Origin: DATEBA01 sp035288045
GTDB taxonomy: Bacteria; Actinomycetota; UBA4738; HRBIN12
DNA: 34,562 bases
Direction of reading: 5' to 3'
NCBI GenBank assembly: GCA_035288045.1
Contig: DATEBA010000077.1
Span: 1 to 34,562 of the forward strand
Shown piece by piece: positions 1 to 7,692 of this stretch (within the stretch, counting starts at the first letter, position 1; each line of letters starts with the position of its first letter). A program made the translations under genes and the position numbers. The notes beneath the pieces were generated by a model. That model was not told the DNA's origin. It was given only the letters and a program-made list of their open reading frames with translations, and searched no databases.

Positions 1-575
1 ACCGAGGCCTTGGCGAGCTCCTGATGCGACCAGCCACGGAACGGCCCGCCGGAGCCCGTGAGGATCACTCGCTTCAGGTCCTCCCGGCGCTCGCCCCGGA
101 TGCACTGCGCTAGAGCCGCGTGCTCGGAGTCGACCGGGACCAGTCGCTCGGGTTCCCCCTTGATGAGATCCATAACCAGATCGCCCCCGACGACCAGGCT
201 CTCCTTGTTCGCCAGGGCGAGCATCTTGCCGTGCTGGAGCGCTGCGAGGCTCGGCAGGAGCCCCGCGAAGCCCACGAGCGCGTTCAACACCATGTCGGCC
301 TCCGCGTCGCGCGCGAGGGCCTCGGCAGCGTCGTGTCCCATCATGATCTCGATGCCGCGGATGCCGCCGAGCTTCTCCTTGAGGTCCTTGGCGGCCTCCT
401 CGTCGGCGATCGCGACGTAGGGCGGAAGGAACTCGCGGACCTGGCCGACCAGCAGCTCGTGGTTCGCGCCGGCGGAGAGTCCGACGATCCGGAAACGGTC
501 GGGGTTCCTGCGCACGACGTCCAGGGCCTGGGTCCCGATGGACCCGGTAGAGCCGAGGATCACGAGAGAGCGCAT
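1..575 (-). CDS. dxr: 1-deoxy-D-xylulose 5-phosphate reductoisomerase (5' part, runs off window)
   Basis: DXR converts 1-deoxy-D-xylulose 5-phosphate to 2-C-methyl-D-erythritol 4-phosphate with NADPH, the committed step of the non-mevalonate isoprenoid pathway, in the cytosol. Only the first 191 residues are inside the window. Visible are the N-terminal Rossmann glycine motif GSTGSIG (residues 8-14), the LANKESLVVGG segment, the metal-binding PVDSEH motif and the start of the substrate loop (GSGGPFRG). The third metal-binding Glu and the C-terminal helical domain lie beyond position 1. The start is the ATG at 575-573; it has no Shine-Dalgarno but a -10-like TAACCT ends 7 bases upstream, so it may be leaderless. 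It follows cdsA by 42 bases, a conserved actinobacterial arrangement. Confidence 0.95.
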   Translation of the reverse strand, partial: MRSLVILGSTGSIGTQALDVVRRNPDRFRIVGLSAGANHELLVGQVREFLPPYVAIADEEAAKDLKEKLGGIRGIEIMMGHDAAEALARDAEADMVLNALVGFAGLLPSLAALQHGKMLALANKESLVVGGDLVMDLIKGEPERLVPVDSEHAALAQCIRGERREDLKRVILTGSGGPFRGWSHQELAKAS

Positions 576-615
576 ATCCGCAAGGTTACCCCGAGGGGCA
601 CCGAACGCGTGTCAA
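576..615 (-). promoter_or_regulatory. Putative dxr promoter (leaderless type)
   Basis: On the minus strand the cdsA-dxr gap holds a consensus -35 TTGACA (615-610) and a -10 TAACCT (588-583), separated by 21 bases. The -10 ends 7 bases before the dxr ATG, which would put the transcript start at or next to the initiation codon. The 21-base spacer is longer than the usual 16-18, so the -35 may be fortuitous. Confidence 0.4.
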
Positions 616-617
616 CC

Positions 618-2147
618 CTAAAGGACGAACCTGAAGAAGATCAGCGCGGCCGGCGCCACGAACAACACCGAATCGATCCGATCCATCACCCCGCCGTGGC
701 CCGGGAGGATGCTCCCCATGTCCTTCACGCCTAGATCGCGCTTGAGCAGCGATTCGGCGAGGTCACCGAGGGGGGCGAAGACGGCAACCACGAGGCCTAG
801 ACCGACGGCGCGCCCCACCGGCGCGAGAGCGTCCACCCACGAGGCTACGAAGGCCACGGAGATCGCGATGACGACGAGGGTCGCCCCGATCGCACCTTCC
901 CACGACTTCTTCGGGGAGACCGTCGGCGCGAGCGGACGGTTCCCCCAGAAGTACCCGACGACGAAGGCCGCCGTGTCGTAGGCGAAGGTGAGACCGATGA
1001 CGGCAAGGATCAGGGCCCGGCCGTCCAGCGGCTCCTCGAGCGCGAGGGTTGTGAGCGCGTACCCGGCCAGGAGCGGCCCGTAAACCACGGGAAGCAGCGT
1101 GAGGGCGATGTTGCCGAAGACGTTCTTGCGATGAACCGGCGGAACGGCCATGTACCACAGGAACGTCGCCATGGTGGCCAGCGCCATCATCGAGAGCATC
1201 GCTGCCTCGCCTCGAAGGTATCCGGCGGCGAGAACCAGCCCGCCAGAGACGAGACCCACGGCGGTGGCCGGCTGCTGGTTCCGGCGGCGGAGAACCGCGT
1301 AGAGCTCGATCTGGCCCAGGATGACCAGGACCGAGGCGACCGCGGCGAACGCGGCGGAGCTGATCGCGAGGGCACCGATCGCGAGCGCGGCGAGCACCAG
1401 GCCGGTCAGGAAAGCCGCGGGAACGTCGCGCTCGCCCATCCGGCGGTCGAGCTCGACCCCCACCTCGACCGTGGTCGGCTCCTGCCAGCTGGGCCCGCCC
1501 AGGCCCTCGGCCCCGACCTTCACGGTCCGGGGGGGAGAAGGCTCCTCGGCGGCGACCTCCCCCTCTTCCTCCAGGCCCTCTTCCTCCTCGTCCGCGAACA
1601 CGTCCACGATCGGGAGCTCCTCGGTAGATCTACCGGGTCCCTCGACCTCATCGCGCACCGACCCCGCGAAGTGCTCGACCGCCCGCTCGACCGCCTCTTC
1701 CGAGGGGGCTTGCTCGGGCACGATCTCCTCGGGCTCCTCGAACGCCGGCGGGGCTTCCGGCTCTTCGGCGAAGTCCCGCGCGAGACCCTCTCGCTCGGCC
1801 GGAGAGGGCCACTCGGCCTCGGGTCCCTCCTCGGGGAGCTGCGCGGGCTCCTCGGCGCCGACCCAGACGTGCTCGGGCTCCGCGGCGGCCGGCTCTTCGG
1901 ACTCCCCGAACGCCGGCGGGGACCCCTCAGGCTCTTCGGACTCCTCCGGCTCCTCGGGGATCGTGATCCTCTCCGCCGGCTCCGGAGGCGCCTGCACGTC
2001 GACGTGGCCCTCGCCCGACGGGGCCGAGGCGGAGGGCGTCTCTTCCTCCGGCTCCGGCCACTCGACGTCCTTGATCGGCGCGAAGAACTTGTCGAGATCC
2101 TCGAAGAGCTCGTCCGTCTTCTCGCGCTCGTTGCCCTCGTCCGCCAC
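618..2147 (-). CDS. cdsA: Phosphatidate cytidylyltransferase with long acidic N-terminal extension
   Basis: CdsA makes CDP-diacylglycerol from CTP and phosphatidic acid in the membrane, the branch point of phospholipid synthesis. The 509-residue product has two parts. Residues about 245-509 are a typical polytopic CdsA domain with the family signature near the C-terminus (KDMGSILPGHGGVMDRIDS; Asp and Gly/Pro residues of the catalytic loop kept). Residues 1-240 are an unusual hydrophilic, Glu/Pro/Ala-rich region with near-repeats (PPAFGESEEP and PPAFEEPEE), likely disordered and cytosolic; family members usually have about 270-300 residues. The start is GTG, with GGAGG 5 bases upstream, and overlaps the frr stop by one base (TAGTG), indicating translational coupling. 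The extension's function is unknown. Confidence 0.95.
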   Translation of the reverse strand: MADEGNEREKTDELFEDLDKFFAPIKDVEWPEPEEETPSASAPSGEGHVDVQAPPEPAERITIPEEPEESEEPEGSPPAFGESEEPAAAEPEHVWVGAEEPAQLPEEGPEAEWPSPAEREGLARDFAEEPEAPPAFEEPEEIVPEQAPSEEAVERAVEHFAGSVRDEVEGPGRSTEELPIVDVFADEEEEGLEEEGEVAAEEPSPPRTVKVGAEGLGGPSWQEPTTVEVGVELDRRMGERDVPAAFLTGLVLAALAIGALAISSAAFAAVASVLVILGQIELYAVLRRRNQQPATAVGLVSGGLVLAAGYLRGEAAMLSMMALATMATFLWYMAVPPVHRKNVFGNIALTLLPVVYGPLLAGYALTTLALEEPLDGRALILAVIGLTFAYDTAAFVVGYFWGNRPLAPTVSPKKSWEGAIGATLVVIAISVAFVASWVDALAPVGRAVGLGLVVAVFAPLGDLAESLLKRDLGVKDMGSILPGHGGVMDRIDSVLFVAPAALIFFRFVL

Positions 2148-2707
2148 TAGACCTCCAAGAGCTCCTGCTCCTTGTGCCTCTGGATCTCGTCGATCTCCGA
2201 CACGAACTGGTCGGTCAGCTTCTGGAGCTCCTTCTCGCCTCTGTTGAGCTCATCTTCTGAGATGGCGTGCTCGCGCTCAAGTCTCTCCATGCCGTCCTTC
2301 TCGTGCCGGCGGATGTTCCTGACGGCAACCCGGGCGTCCTCGGCGCGTGCGTGCAGAACCTTGACCAGCTCCTTGCGTCGCTCCTCAGTCAGCGGCGGGA
2401 AGTTGAGCCGGATCACGTTCCCGTCGTTGGAGGGCGTGATGCCGAGGTCGCTCGACTGGATCGCCTTCTCCATCGCCCCGATCCCCCCCTTGTCGAAGGG
2501 CTGGACGACGAGGGTCCGCGGCTCAGGGACCGAGAAGGACGCGAGCTGATTGATGGGCACCTGAGTACCGTAATAGTCCACGACGATCCGCGCGAGCACC
2601 GCCGGAGACGCCCGCCCGGTGCGGATAGCGGCCAGATCATCCTTTAGGACGCCTATGGCCTTGCCCATCTTCTCCCTGGCCTCGGAAAGGCGCTGCTCGA
2701 CGGTCAC
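2147..2707 (-). CDS. frr: Ribosome recycling factor
   Basis: RRF acts with EF-G to split post-termination ribosomes in the cytosol. At 186 residues it has the family's usual length (about 185) and its collinear sequence: N-terminal helix, the RTGRASPAVLARIVVDYYG segment of the hinge region, the beta domain around LVVQPFDKGGIGAMEKAI, and the long C-terminal helices beginning LTEERRKELVKV. The GTG start overlaps the pyrH stop by four bases (GTGA), and its own stop overlaps the cdsA start. It is part of the rpsB-tsf-pyrH-frr-cdsA run typical of bacteria. Confidence 0.97.
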   Translation of the reverse strand: MTVEQRLSEAREKMGKAIGVLKDDLAAIRTGRASPAVLARIVVDYYGTQVPINQLASFSVPEPRTLVVQPFDKGGIGAMEKAIQSSDLGITPSNDGNVIRLNFPPLTEERRKELVKVLHARAEDARVAVRNIRRHEKDGMERLEREHAISEDELNRGEKELQKLTDQFVSEIDEIQRHKEQELLEV

Positions 2708-3453
2708 GCGGCGCCCCCGTGGACGAGCGTTCCGATCGGCTCGCCGGCGAGGACCCGACGGATGTTCCCCTCCCGGCGGAAGTCGAACACGATGATAGGG
2801 AGCTTGTTCTCCATGCAGAGGGAGATCGCCGTCGCGTCCATCACCTGGTAACCCTCGCGCAGCACGTCGATGTACTCGATCTGCTCGAAGCGGCGCGCGT
2901 CGGGACTCACATGCGGGTCGGCGTCGTACACGCCGTCGACCTTCGTGCCCTTGAGGATGGCCTCGGCTCCGATCTCGAGCGCGCGCTGCGCGGCCGTCGT
3001 GTCGGTGGAGAAGAAGGGGGCGCCGATACCGGCCGCGAAGATCACGATGCGTCCCTTCTCGAGGTGACGGATCGCCCGGAGCGGTACGTAGGGCTCGGCG
3101 ACCTGCGCCATCGCGATCGCGGTCTGAAGGCGGGTAGTCACGTGGATCTTCTCGAGGGCATCCTGAAGAGCCAGAGCGTTCATGACCGTGGCGAGCATCC
3201 CCATGTAGTCGGCGCGCGCGCGGTCGATCCCCGGCGCCTGGCGCCCTCGGAAGATGTTTCCGCCACCGACCACGGCCGCCACCTGCACGCCCAAGTCGAT
3301 GACCTCCGCCAGCTGACGAGCCAGCAGGCCGGTCGCCTGAGTCGAGATGCCGAAAGCGCGGTCGGGCGGGGAGAACGCGTCGCCGGAGAGCTTGAGAAGC
3401 ACCCGGTGGTATATCGGCCGGGTCTGCTGCGTCGGGCCCTCGCGGTCGGTCAT
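2704..3453 (-). CDS. pyrH: UMP kinase
   Basis: PyrH phosphorylates UMP to UDP in pyrimidine nucleotide synthesis; it is a hexameric amino-acid-kinase-fold enzyme, usually regulated by GTP and UTP. The 249-residue product shows the family landmarks: VLLKLSGDAF at the N-terminus, the VVGGGNIFRG glycine loop, the AQVAEPYVPLRAIRHLEKGRI region, STDTTAAQRALE and a KVDGVYDADP ATP-binding loop. The frame is open 20 codons further upstream, but the ATG at 3453-3451 is chosen because it has GGGGAG a few bases before it, begins the conserved protein and avoids overlapping tsf, whose stop is 10 bases upstream. Confidence 0.96.
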   Translation of the reverse strand: MTDREGPTQQTRPIYHRVLLKLSGDAFSPPDRAFGISTQATGLLARQLAEVIDLGVQVAAVVGGGNIFRGRQAPGIDRARADYMGMLATVMNALALQDALEKIHVTTRLQTAIAMAQVAEPYVPLRAIRHLEKGRIVIFAAGIGAPFFSTDTTAAQRALEIGAEAILKGTKVDGVYDADPHVSPDARRFEQIEYIDVLREGYQVMDATAISLCMENKLPIIVFDFRREGNIRRVLAGEPIGTLVHGGAA

Positions 3454-3463
3454 CCGCTCCCCG

Positions 3464-4072
3464 TCACTTGCCGTCCTCGCCAAGCTTGTACCGGACGAAG
3501 CGCCGCACGGCAACCTTCTCTCCGACCTTGGCCGAGATCTCGTCCAGCAGCTGCCGCACCGTCCTGGAGTCGTCCTTCACGAACGGCTGGTCGAGCAGGA
3601 CGGTCTCCTTGTAGAACTTCTCTAGCTTGCCCTCCACGATCATGGGGATCCTGTCCTCGGGCTTGCCCTGCTCGCGGACCTGCGCCTCGTAGATCCGCCG
3701 CTCATACTCGAGCTTCTCATCGGGAACCTGGTCCCGGTCGACGTAGTGGGGCGCGGAGGGGCTCGCGATGTGGAGCGCCACGTCCTTGGCCAGCCGACGG
3801 AACTCGTCGGTGTTGGCGACGAAGTCCGTCTCGCAGTTCACCTCGACGAGCACCCCGACCGTGTTGTTGAAGTGGATGTAGCTCTCGATCAGTCCCTGGT
3901 CCGCCGCCCGGCCCGCGCGCTTGTGCGCGGAGGCGAGACCCTTCTGCCGCAGGAGCTCCGTCGCCTTCTCGAGATCGCCGCCGGCCTCCTCGAGGGCGCG
4001 CTTGCAGTCCATCATCCCTGCGCCGGTGGCGTCCCGGAGGGCCTTGACGTGTACCGCACCTATCTCGGTCAC
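3464..4072 (-). CDS. tsf: Elongation factor Ts (short form)
   Basis: EF-Ts is the guanine-nucleotide exchange factor of EF-Tu. The sequence begins with a UBA-like N-terminal domain (residues about 1-45, VKALRDATGAGMMDCKRAL) that contacts EF-Tu, followed by a core domain with the family signature CETDFVANTDEF. At 202 residues it is the short type, with a single core subdomain as in Thermus, rather than the roughly 275-residue two-subdomain form common in many actinobacteria. The GTG start overlaps the rpsB stop (GTGA), so translation is probably coupled to S2. Confidence 0.96.
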   Translation of the reverse strand: MTEIGAVHVKALRDATGAGMMDCKRALEEAGGDLEKATELLRQKGLASAHKRAGRAADQGLIESYIHFNNTVGVLVEVNCETDFVANTDEFRRLAKDVALHIASPSAPHYVDRDQVPDEKLEYERRIYEAQVREQGKPEDRIPMIVEGKLEKFYKETVLLDQPFVKDDSRTVRQLLDEISAKVGEKVAVRRFVRYKLGEDGK

Positions 4073-4920
4073 GCGCCCTCCTCCAGAACGATCTCGTCCA
4101 CGGGTGCCGACTCGGGCTCGATCTCCTCGACCGAAGCCGCCGCGACCGCCTCGTCGGCCGACGCGACGCCAACGGTCTCCGATCCACTCGGCTGCGAGGA
4201 AGCTGGAGCTGCCGCCGCCTTCTCGACGGGTTGCGCCGGTCCGCCCCTGCCCTCCACGAGCGCGTCGGCCACTATCCTCGTCACGAGCGAGACCGAGCGG
4301 ATCGCGTCGTCGTTCCCAGGGATCACGTAGTCGACCTCGTCAGGGTCGCAGTTCGTGTCGACGATCGCGATCACGGGGATCCCGAGCTTTCGAGCCTCGT
4401 TGACCGCGATGTGCTCCTTCTTCGTGTCGATCACGTACACCGCGTCGGGGAGCCGACGGAGGTTCTCGATGCCGCCCAGGTTGCGCTCGAGCTTCTCCTT
4501 CTCGTGGCGGAGCCGGAGGACCTCCTTCTTCGGCAGGTAGTCGAACGCGCCGCCGCGCTCCATCTCGCGCAGCTCGCGCATGCGTTGGAGCCGCCGGGCT
4601 ATCGTGACGAAGTTGGTGAGCATCCCGCCCAGCCAGCGGGTCGTGATCGAGGGCATCCCGCACCGTCGCGCGTTCTCCTCGATCGTTTCCTGCGCCTGCT
4701 TCTTCGTGCCGACGAACAGCACGACCCCGTCGCGGCGACCGAGGTCCCGGACGAACTCGTAGGTCTCCTCGATACCCTGGAGCGACTTCTCCAGGTCGAT
4801 GATGTAGATACCGGAGCGTTCCCCGTGGAGGAAGCGGCCCATCTTCGGGTTCCAGCGTCTGGTCTGGTGCCCGAAATGGACGCCCGCCTCGAGGAGCTCC
4901 CGTCTGGTGACGACGGGCAC
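4069..4920 (-). CDS. rpsB: Small ribosomal subunit protein uS2 with acidic C-terminal tail
   Basis: S2 is a late-assembling 30S protein at the back of the head. Residues 1 to about 228 are the canonical S2 fold: LLEAGVHFGHQTRRWNPKM near the N-terminus, WLGGMLTNF in the middle, and IVDTNCDPDEVDYVIPGNDD near the end. The last roughly 55 residues (283 total) are an Ala/Glu/Ser-rich acidic tail ending VLEEGA. The start is GTG at 4920-4918 with a perfect GGAGG 5 bases upstream; the frame stays open farther upstream but that part is non-conserved. It is the first gene of the rpsB-tsf-pyrH-frr-cdsA group, 158 bases after the aldo/keto reductase gene. Confidence 0.96.
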   Translation of the reverse strand: MPVVTRRELLEAGVHFGHQTRRWNPKMGRFLHGERSGIYIIDLEKSLQGIEETYEFVRDLGRRDGVVLFVGTKKQAQETIEENARRCGMPSITTRWLGGMLTNFVTIARRLQRMRELREMERGGAFDYLPKKEVLRLRHEKEKLERNLGGIENLRRLPDAVYVIDTKKEHIAVNEARKLGIPVIAIVDTNCDPDEVDYVIPGNDDAIRSVSLVTRIVADALVEGRGGPAQPVEKAAAAPASSQPSGSETVGVASADEAVAAASVEEIEPESAPVDEIVLEEGA

Positions 4921-5078
4921 GACGTCCTCCTTGTTCGGTTTTGTCCTCCGCCCGGTTCCGCCCGCCCCCGCCCGGCCGAGACCGGGACCCGGGAACGGTC
5001 CCCGAGCGTGCGAATTCGGCGTTCTCGCGCCGGCGGGGAGTCTAGCAGCGGGCCACTCGGACGCGCCCCAAGACGCGG
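4921..5078 (-). promoter_or_regulatory. rpsB leader/promoter region
   Basis: This is the largest clear intergenic gap in the window. On the minus strand it has a -10-like TAGACT (5044-5039), which would give a leader of roughly 110 bases ahead of rpsB, and a TTGGGG 21 bases farther upstream as a weak -35. The rpsB ribosome binding site GGAGG is at its end. In other bacteria S2 represses its own operon through the leader RNA; no specific S2-binding structure could be recognised here. No terminator for the upstream reductase gene was seen. Confidence 0.35.
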
Positions 5079-6029
5079 TCAAGCGGCGAGGATCGCACCG
5101 ATACGCTTGAGCGCCTCGGGAGAGAGCTCGAGATCGCCGGCGGCGGCGTTGAGGCGCGCCTGCTCCGGGCTCTTCGCGCCGGGGATCACGCAGGTCAGGC
5201 CCGGCCGCTCGAGGACCCACGCGAGCGCGAGCTGTGTGAGCGTCACGCCCAGCTCCTCCGCGATCGGGGCCAGCCCATCGACGATCGCGACGTTCCGCTC
5301 GAATGAGCCCGGCGCGAACAGCCTTCTGTACTCGTCCCAGTCCGCGTACTCGCCCTCTCCCGCCCGCCAGTCGGAGAGCTCCGCCGAATGATGGTACTTC
5401 CCGGAGAGCATCCCGTAAGCGAGCGGACCGTACGCCATGTAGCCGATCTGCTCGCTCGCGCAGTACGGAAGGACGTCGGCCTCGTCTTCACGCCAGAGCA
5501 TCGAGCACTGGTTCTGGAGCGAGTCCACCCTGCGGATGCGCCCTAGCGCACGAAGCTGGTCGACGGAGAAGTTCGACACGCCGATCCACCGAGTCTTGCC
5601 CTCTAGCTGCAGATCCACCAGGGCCTGCCACCCCTCCTCGATCGGCTCACCGTCGGGCCAGTGCAGCTGCAGCAGGTCCACGTGGTCCGTCGCGAGGCGC
5701 GTGAGGCTCCGTTCGAGCGCGTTCTTGACGTAGGGGGCTCGGAGGTCGATCCCGAGGTCTGGATCCTGGAACGCGATCCCGCACTTCGTCGCTATCAGCA
5801 CCTCGTCGCGTCGTCCGGCCACAGCCTGCGAGACGAGCACCTCCGCACGCCCCGAGCCGTACGAGTCGGCCGTGTCGATGAGGTTCACGCCGCCATCGAC
5901 CGCGGCGCGGATCGTGGCGATCACTGAGTCGGCGCCGATCGACCCCCACATGCTCCCACCGAGTGGAGAGGTGCCGATCGAAACGACCGAGACCTCGGGT
6001 CCTTCGCTGCCGAGCCTCCTGAAGCGCAT
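5079..6029 (-). CDS. Aldo/keto reductase
   Basis: This is a monomeric NADPH-dependent oxidoreductase of the AKR superfamily with a TIM-barrel fold, 316 residues, usual length. The catalytic tetrad can be seen: Asp52 and Tyr57 (IDTADSYG), Lys82 (IATKCG) and His123 (LQLHWPDG). The nucleotide-binding end motifs are near the C-terminus (VIPGAKSPEQ). Its substrate cannot be told from sequence; relatives act on sugars, aldehydes and ketones. The ATG at 6029 begins the conserved MRFRRLG sequence; the longer open frame upstream runs antisense through the amidohydrolase and is not real. It is divergent from the amidohydrolase across 57 bases. No Shine-Dalgarno is visible, while a TATA-like GACTAT lies 7 bases upstream. 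Confidence 0.93.
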   Translation of the reverse strand: MRFRRLGSEGPEVSVVSIGTSPLGGSMWGSIGADSVIATIRAAVDGGVNLIDTADSYGSGRAEVLVSQAVAGRRDEVLIATKCGIAFQDPDLGIDLRAPYVKNALERSLTRLATDHVDLLQLHWPDGEPIEEGWQALVDLQLEGKTRWIGVSNFSVDQLRALGRIRRVDSLQNQCSMLWREDEADVLPYCASEQIGYMAYGPLAYGMLSGKYHHSAELSDWRAGEGEYADWDEYRRLFAPGSFERNVAIVDGLAPIAEELGVTLTQLALAWVLERPGLTCVIPGAKSPEQARLNAAAGDLELSPEALKRIGAILAA

Positions 6030-6086
6030 GGGCCATATAGTCACGGGCGACGGCCCGTCGGAGCAACCCGCGCCGGGAGGACCACG
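6030..6086. promoter_or_regulatory. Divergent promoter region of reductase and amidohydrolase
   Basis: Fifty-seven bases separate the two divergent starts, so both promoters must lie here or inside the opposite gene. Toward the reductase, GACTAT (6042-6037) sits 7 bases before the ATG, resembling a leaderless -10. Toward the amidohydrolase a Shine-Dalgarno GGGAGG lies 6 bases before the GTG. No -35 consensus or operator repeat was recognised. Confidence 0.35.
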
Positions 6087-7691
6087 GTGGCTGAGCGCAA
6101 GATCACTTTCGTCGGAGGCCGCGTGTTCACCGCCTCGGAGCCCGCTTGGGTCCAGGCAGTGGGTGTCGCGGGCAAGCGCATAGTCGCCGTCGACAGCCGC
6201 GAGCGGGTCCTCGCGGACCTCCCGGATGCAGACGTGGTCGATCTCGGCGGCCGGACCCTGCTCCCGGGTTTCATCGACGCCCACAACCACTTCCTCGCGA
6301 CCGGGGAGTCCCTCGCGATGCTCGACGTTCGTTACCCGGGCGTGCGAAGCGGCGAGGAACTCGTCGCGGCGATCGCCCGTGTCGCCCGGACGACGCCGCC
6401 CGGTCTCTGGATCACCGCGTACGGGTTCGATCACGCGCGCTACCCTGACGGTGCGCCAACCCGGTTCGACCTGGATCGCGCGGCGCCCGAGCACCCGGTC
6501 CTGCTCCACCACGTGAGCGGCCACCACGCGCTGCTGAACACGCGCGCACTCGCGCTCCGCGGGATCGACGACGACACGCCCGATCCCCCCGGCGGATCGT
6601 TCGTCCGGGACTCCGCTGGTCGCAATACCGGCCTCTGTCTCGACGCGGCCACAGGCCTGGCGTCGCCGGTCGCCGTGGACATCGGGCACCACGGACCGAA
6701 CTTCCACGTCGAGGCGCCGCTCGGTGAGCTGGTCAACGCGACCGAGCGCGCGGGGCGGGCGTTCCTCGTCGCGGGTCTCACGACGGTCTGCGACGCGCAG
6801 GTCACGAGCCGCGAGCTGGCGGCCTACCTTGAGGCGCGACGCGTCGGGCGCCTGCCGGTGCGAGCGGTCTGCATGCCGCTCTCGCACCAGCTCGAGGAGT
6901 ACTCGGACCTCGGCATGGCGGGCCCGTTCGGCGACGACCGGCTGTGGATAGGCCCGATGAAGTTCTACTGCGACGGCTCGCTCATCGGAGGCACGGCGGC
7001 GTTCCACGAGCCATACGGAGAGCACGAGGGCTCGCTGTATTGGGAGCCGGACGAGCTGCGGAAGGCCGTCGGGCGCGCCCACAGTCTCGGGTGGCAGGTC
7101 GGGATCCACGCGCAGGGCGACCGCGCGATCGCGATAGCGCTCGATGCGATCGAGGCGGCGAGCGACGGATCGCCACGCCCGGACCCGAGGCACAGGATCG
7201 AGCACGCGGGCTACCCGACCTCCGAGATGATCGAACGGATGGCGCGTCTAGGGGTGATCACGGTCAACCAGCCGAGCTACCTCTTCGACAGCGGCGACGA
7301 CTTCCTCGCCCGCCTTCCCGACAGGGCGCACGGGCTCCAGCCCCTCCGCGACGAGATCCGGGACGGCGTGCGCGTGGTGGTATCAAGCGACTCCGACGTC
7401 GCCTCCTACCGGCCGCTCGACACGATCGCAGCCGCCGTCGACCGCCGAACCCGAGAGGGGGCGCCGATCGGACCCGATCAAGCGCTCACGGTGGAGGAGG
7501 CCATCCGGGCGCACACGATCGAGGCGGCGGTCTCGATATCCGCGGAGGACCGACTCGGGTCGATCGAGGAGGGGAAGCTGGCCGACCTCGTCGTCCTCGA
7601 CGGCGATCCGTTCGCCGTCGAGCCGGCGGCCATCAGAGACCTGCCCATCTGGATGACCGTGCTGGACGGGGAGATCGTCTTCCGACCTTGA
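6087..7691 (+). CDS. YtcJ-like metal-dependent amidohydrolase (amidohydrolase family 3)
   Basis: A 534-residue amidohydrolase-superfamily enzyme of the YtcJ group, which includes N-substituted formamide deformylases and many uncharacterised hydrolases. The N-terminal beta-sandwich is followed by the metal motif DAHNHF (His66, His68), the conserved HHVSGHHALLN segment, IHAQGDRA (about residue 338), RHRIEHAG (about 368) and a C-terminal strand returning to the sandwich. Where the family usually has GSDAPV, this protein has SSDSDV (about 432-437); the catalytic Asp is kept. The GTG start has GGGAGG 6 bases upstream. It is one of only two plus-strand genes and converges on ureC with a single base between the stop codons. 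The substrate is unknown; a role with the neighbouring urease-like enzyme is speculation. Confidence 0.92.
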   Translation: MAERKITFVGGRVFTASEPAWVQAVGVAGKRIVAVDSRERVLADLPDADVVDLGGRTLLPGFIDAHNHFLATGESLAMLDVRYPGVRSGEELVAAIARVARTTPPGLWITAYGFDHARYPDGAPTRFDLDRAAPEHPVLLHHVSGHHALLNTRALALRGIDDDTPDPPGGSFVRDSAGRNTGLCLDAATGLASPVAVDIGHHGPNFHVEAPLGELVNATERAGRAFLVAGLTTVCDAQVTSRELAAYLEARRVGRLPVRAVCMPLSHQLEEYSDLGMAGPFGDDRLWIGPMKFYCDGSLIGGTAAFHEPYGEHEGSLYWEPDELRKAVGRAHSLGWQVGIHAQGDRAIAIALDAIEAASDGSPRPDPRHRIEHAGYPTSEMIERMARLGVITVNQPSYLFDSGDDFLARLPDRAHGLQPLRDEIRDGVRVVVSSDSDVASYRPLDTIAAAVDRRTREGAPIGPDQALTVEEAIRAHTIEAAVSISAEDRLGSIEEGKLADLVVLDGDPFAVEPAAIRDLPIWMTVLDGEIVFRP

Positions 7692-7692
7692 G

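Noticed and set aside
1131..2150. A 339-codon plus-strand open frame opposite cdsA
   Set aside because: It mirrors the Glu/Pro-rich codons of cdsA (GAG/GAA giving CTC/TTC) and has no family resemblance.
6030..7205. N-terminal extension of the aldo/keto reductase frame through the amidohydrolase gene
   Set aside because: The conserved reductase begins at 6029; the extension is antisense to a well-supported gene.
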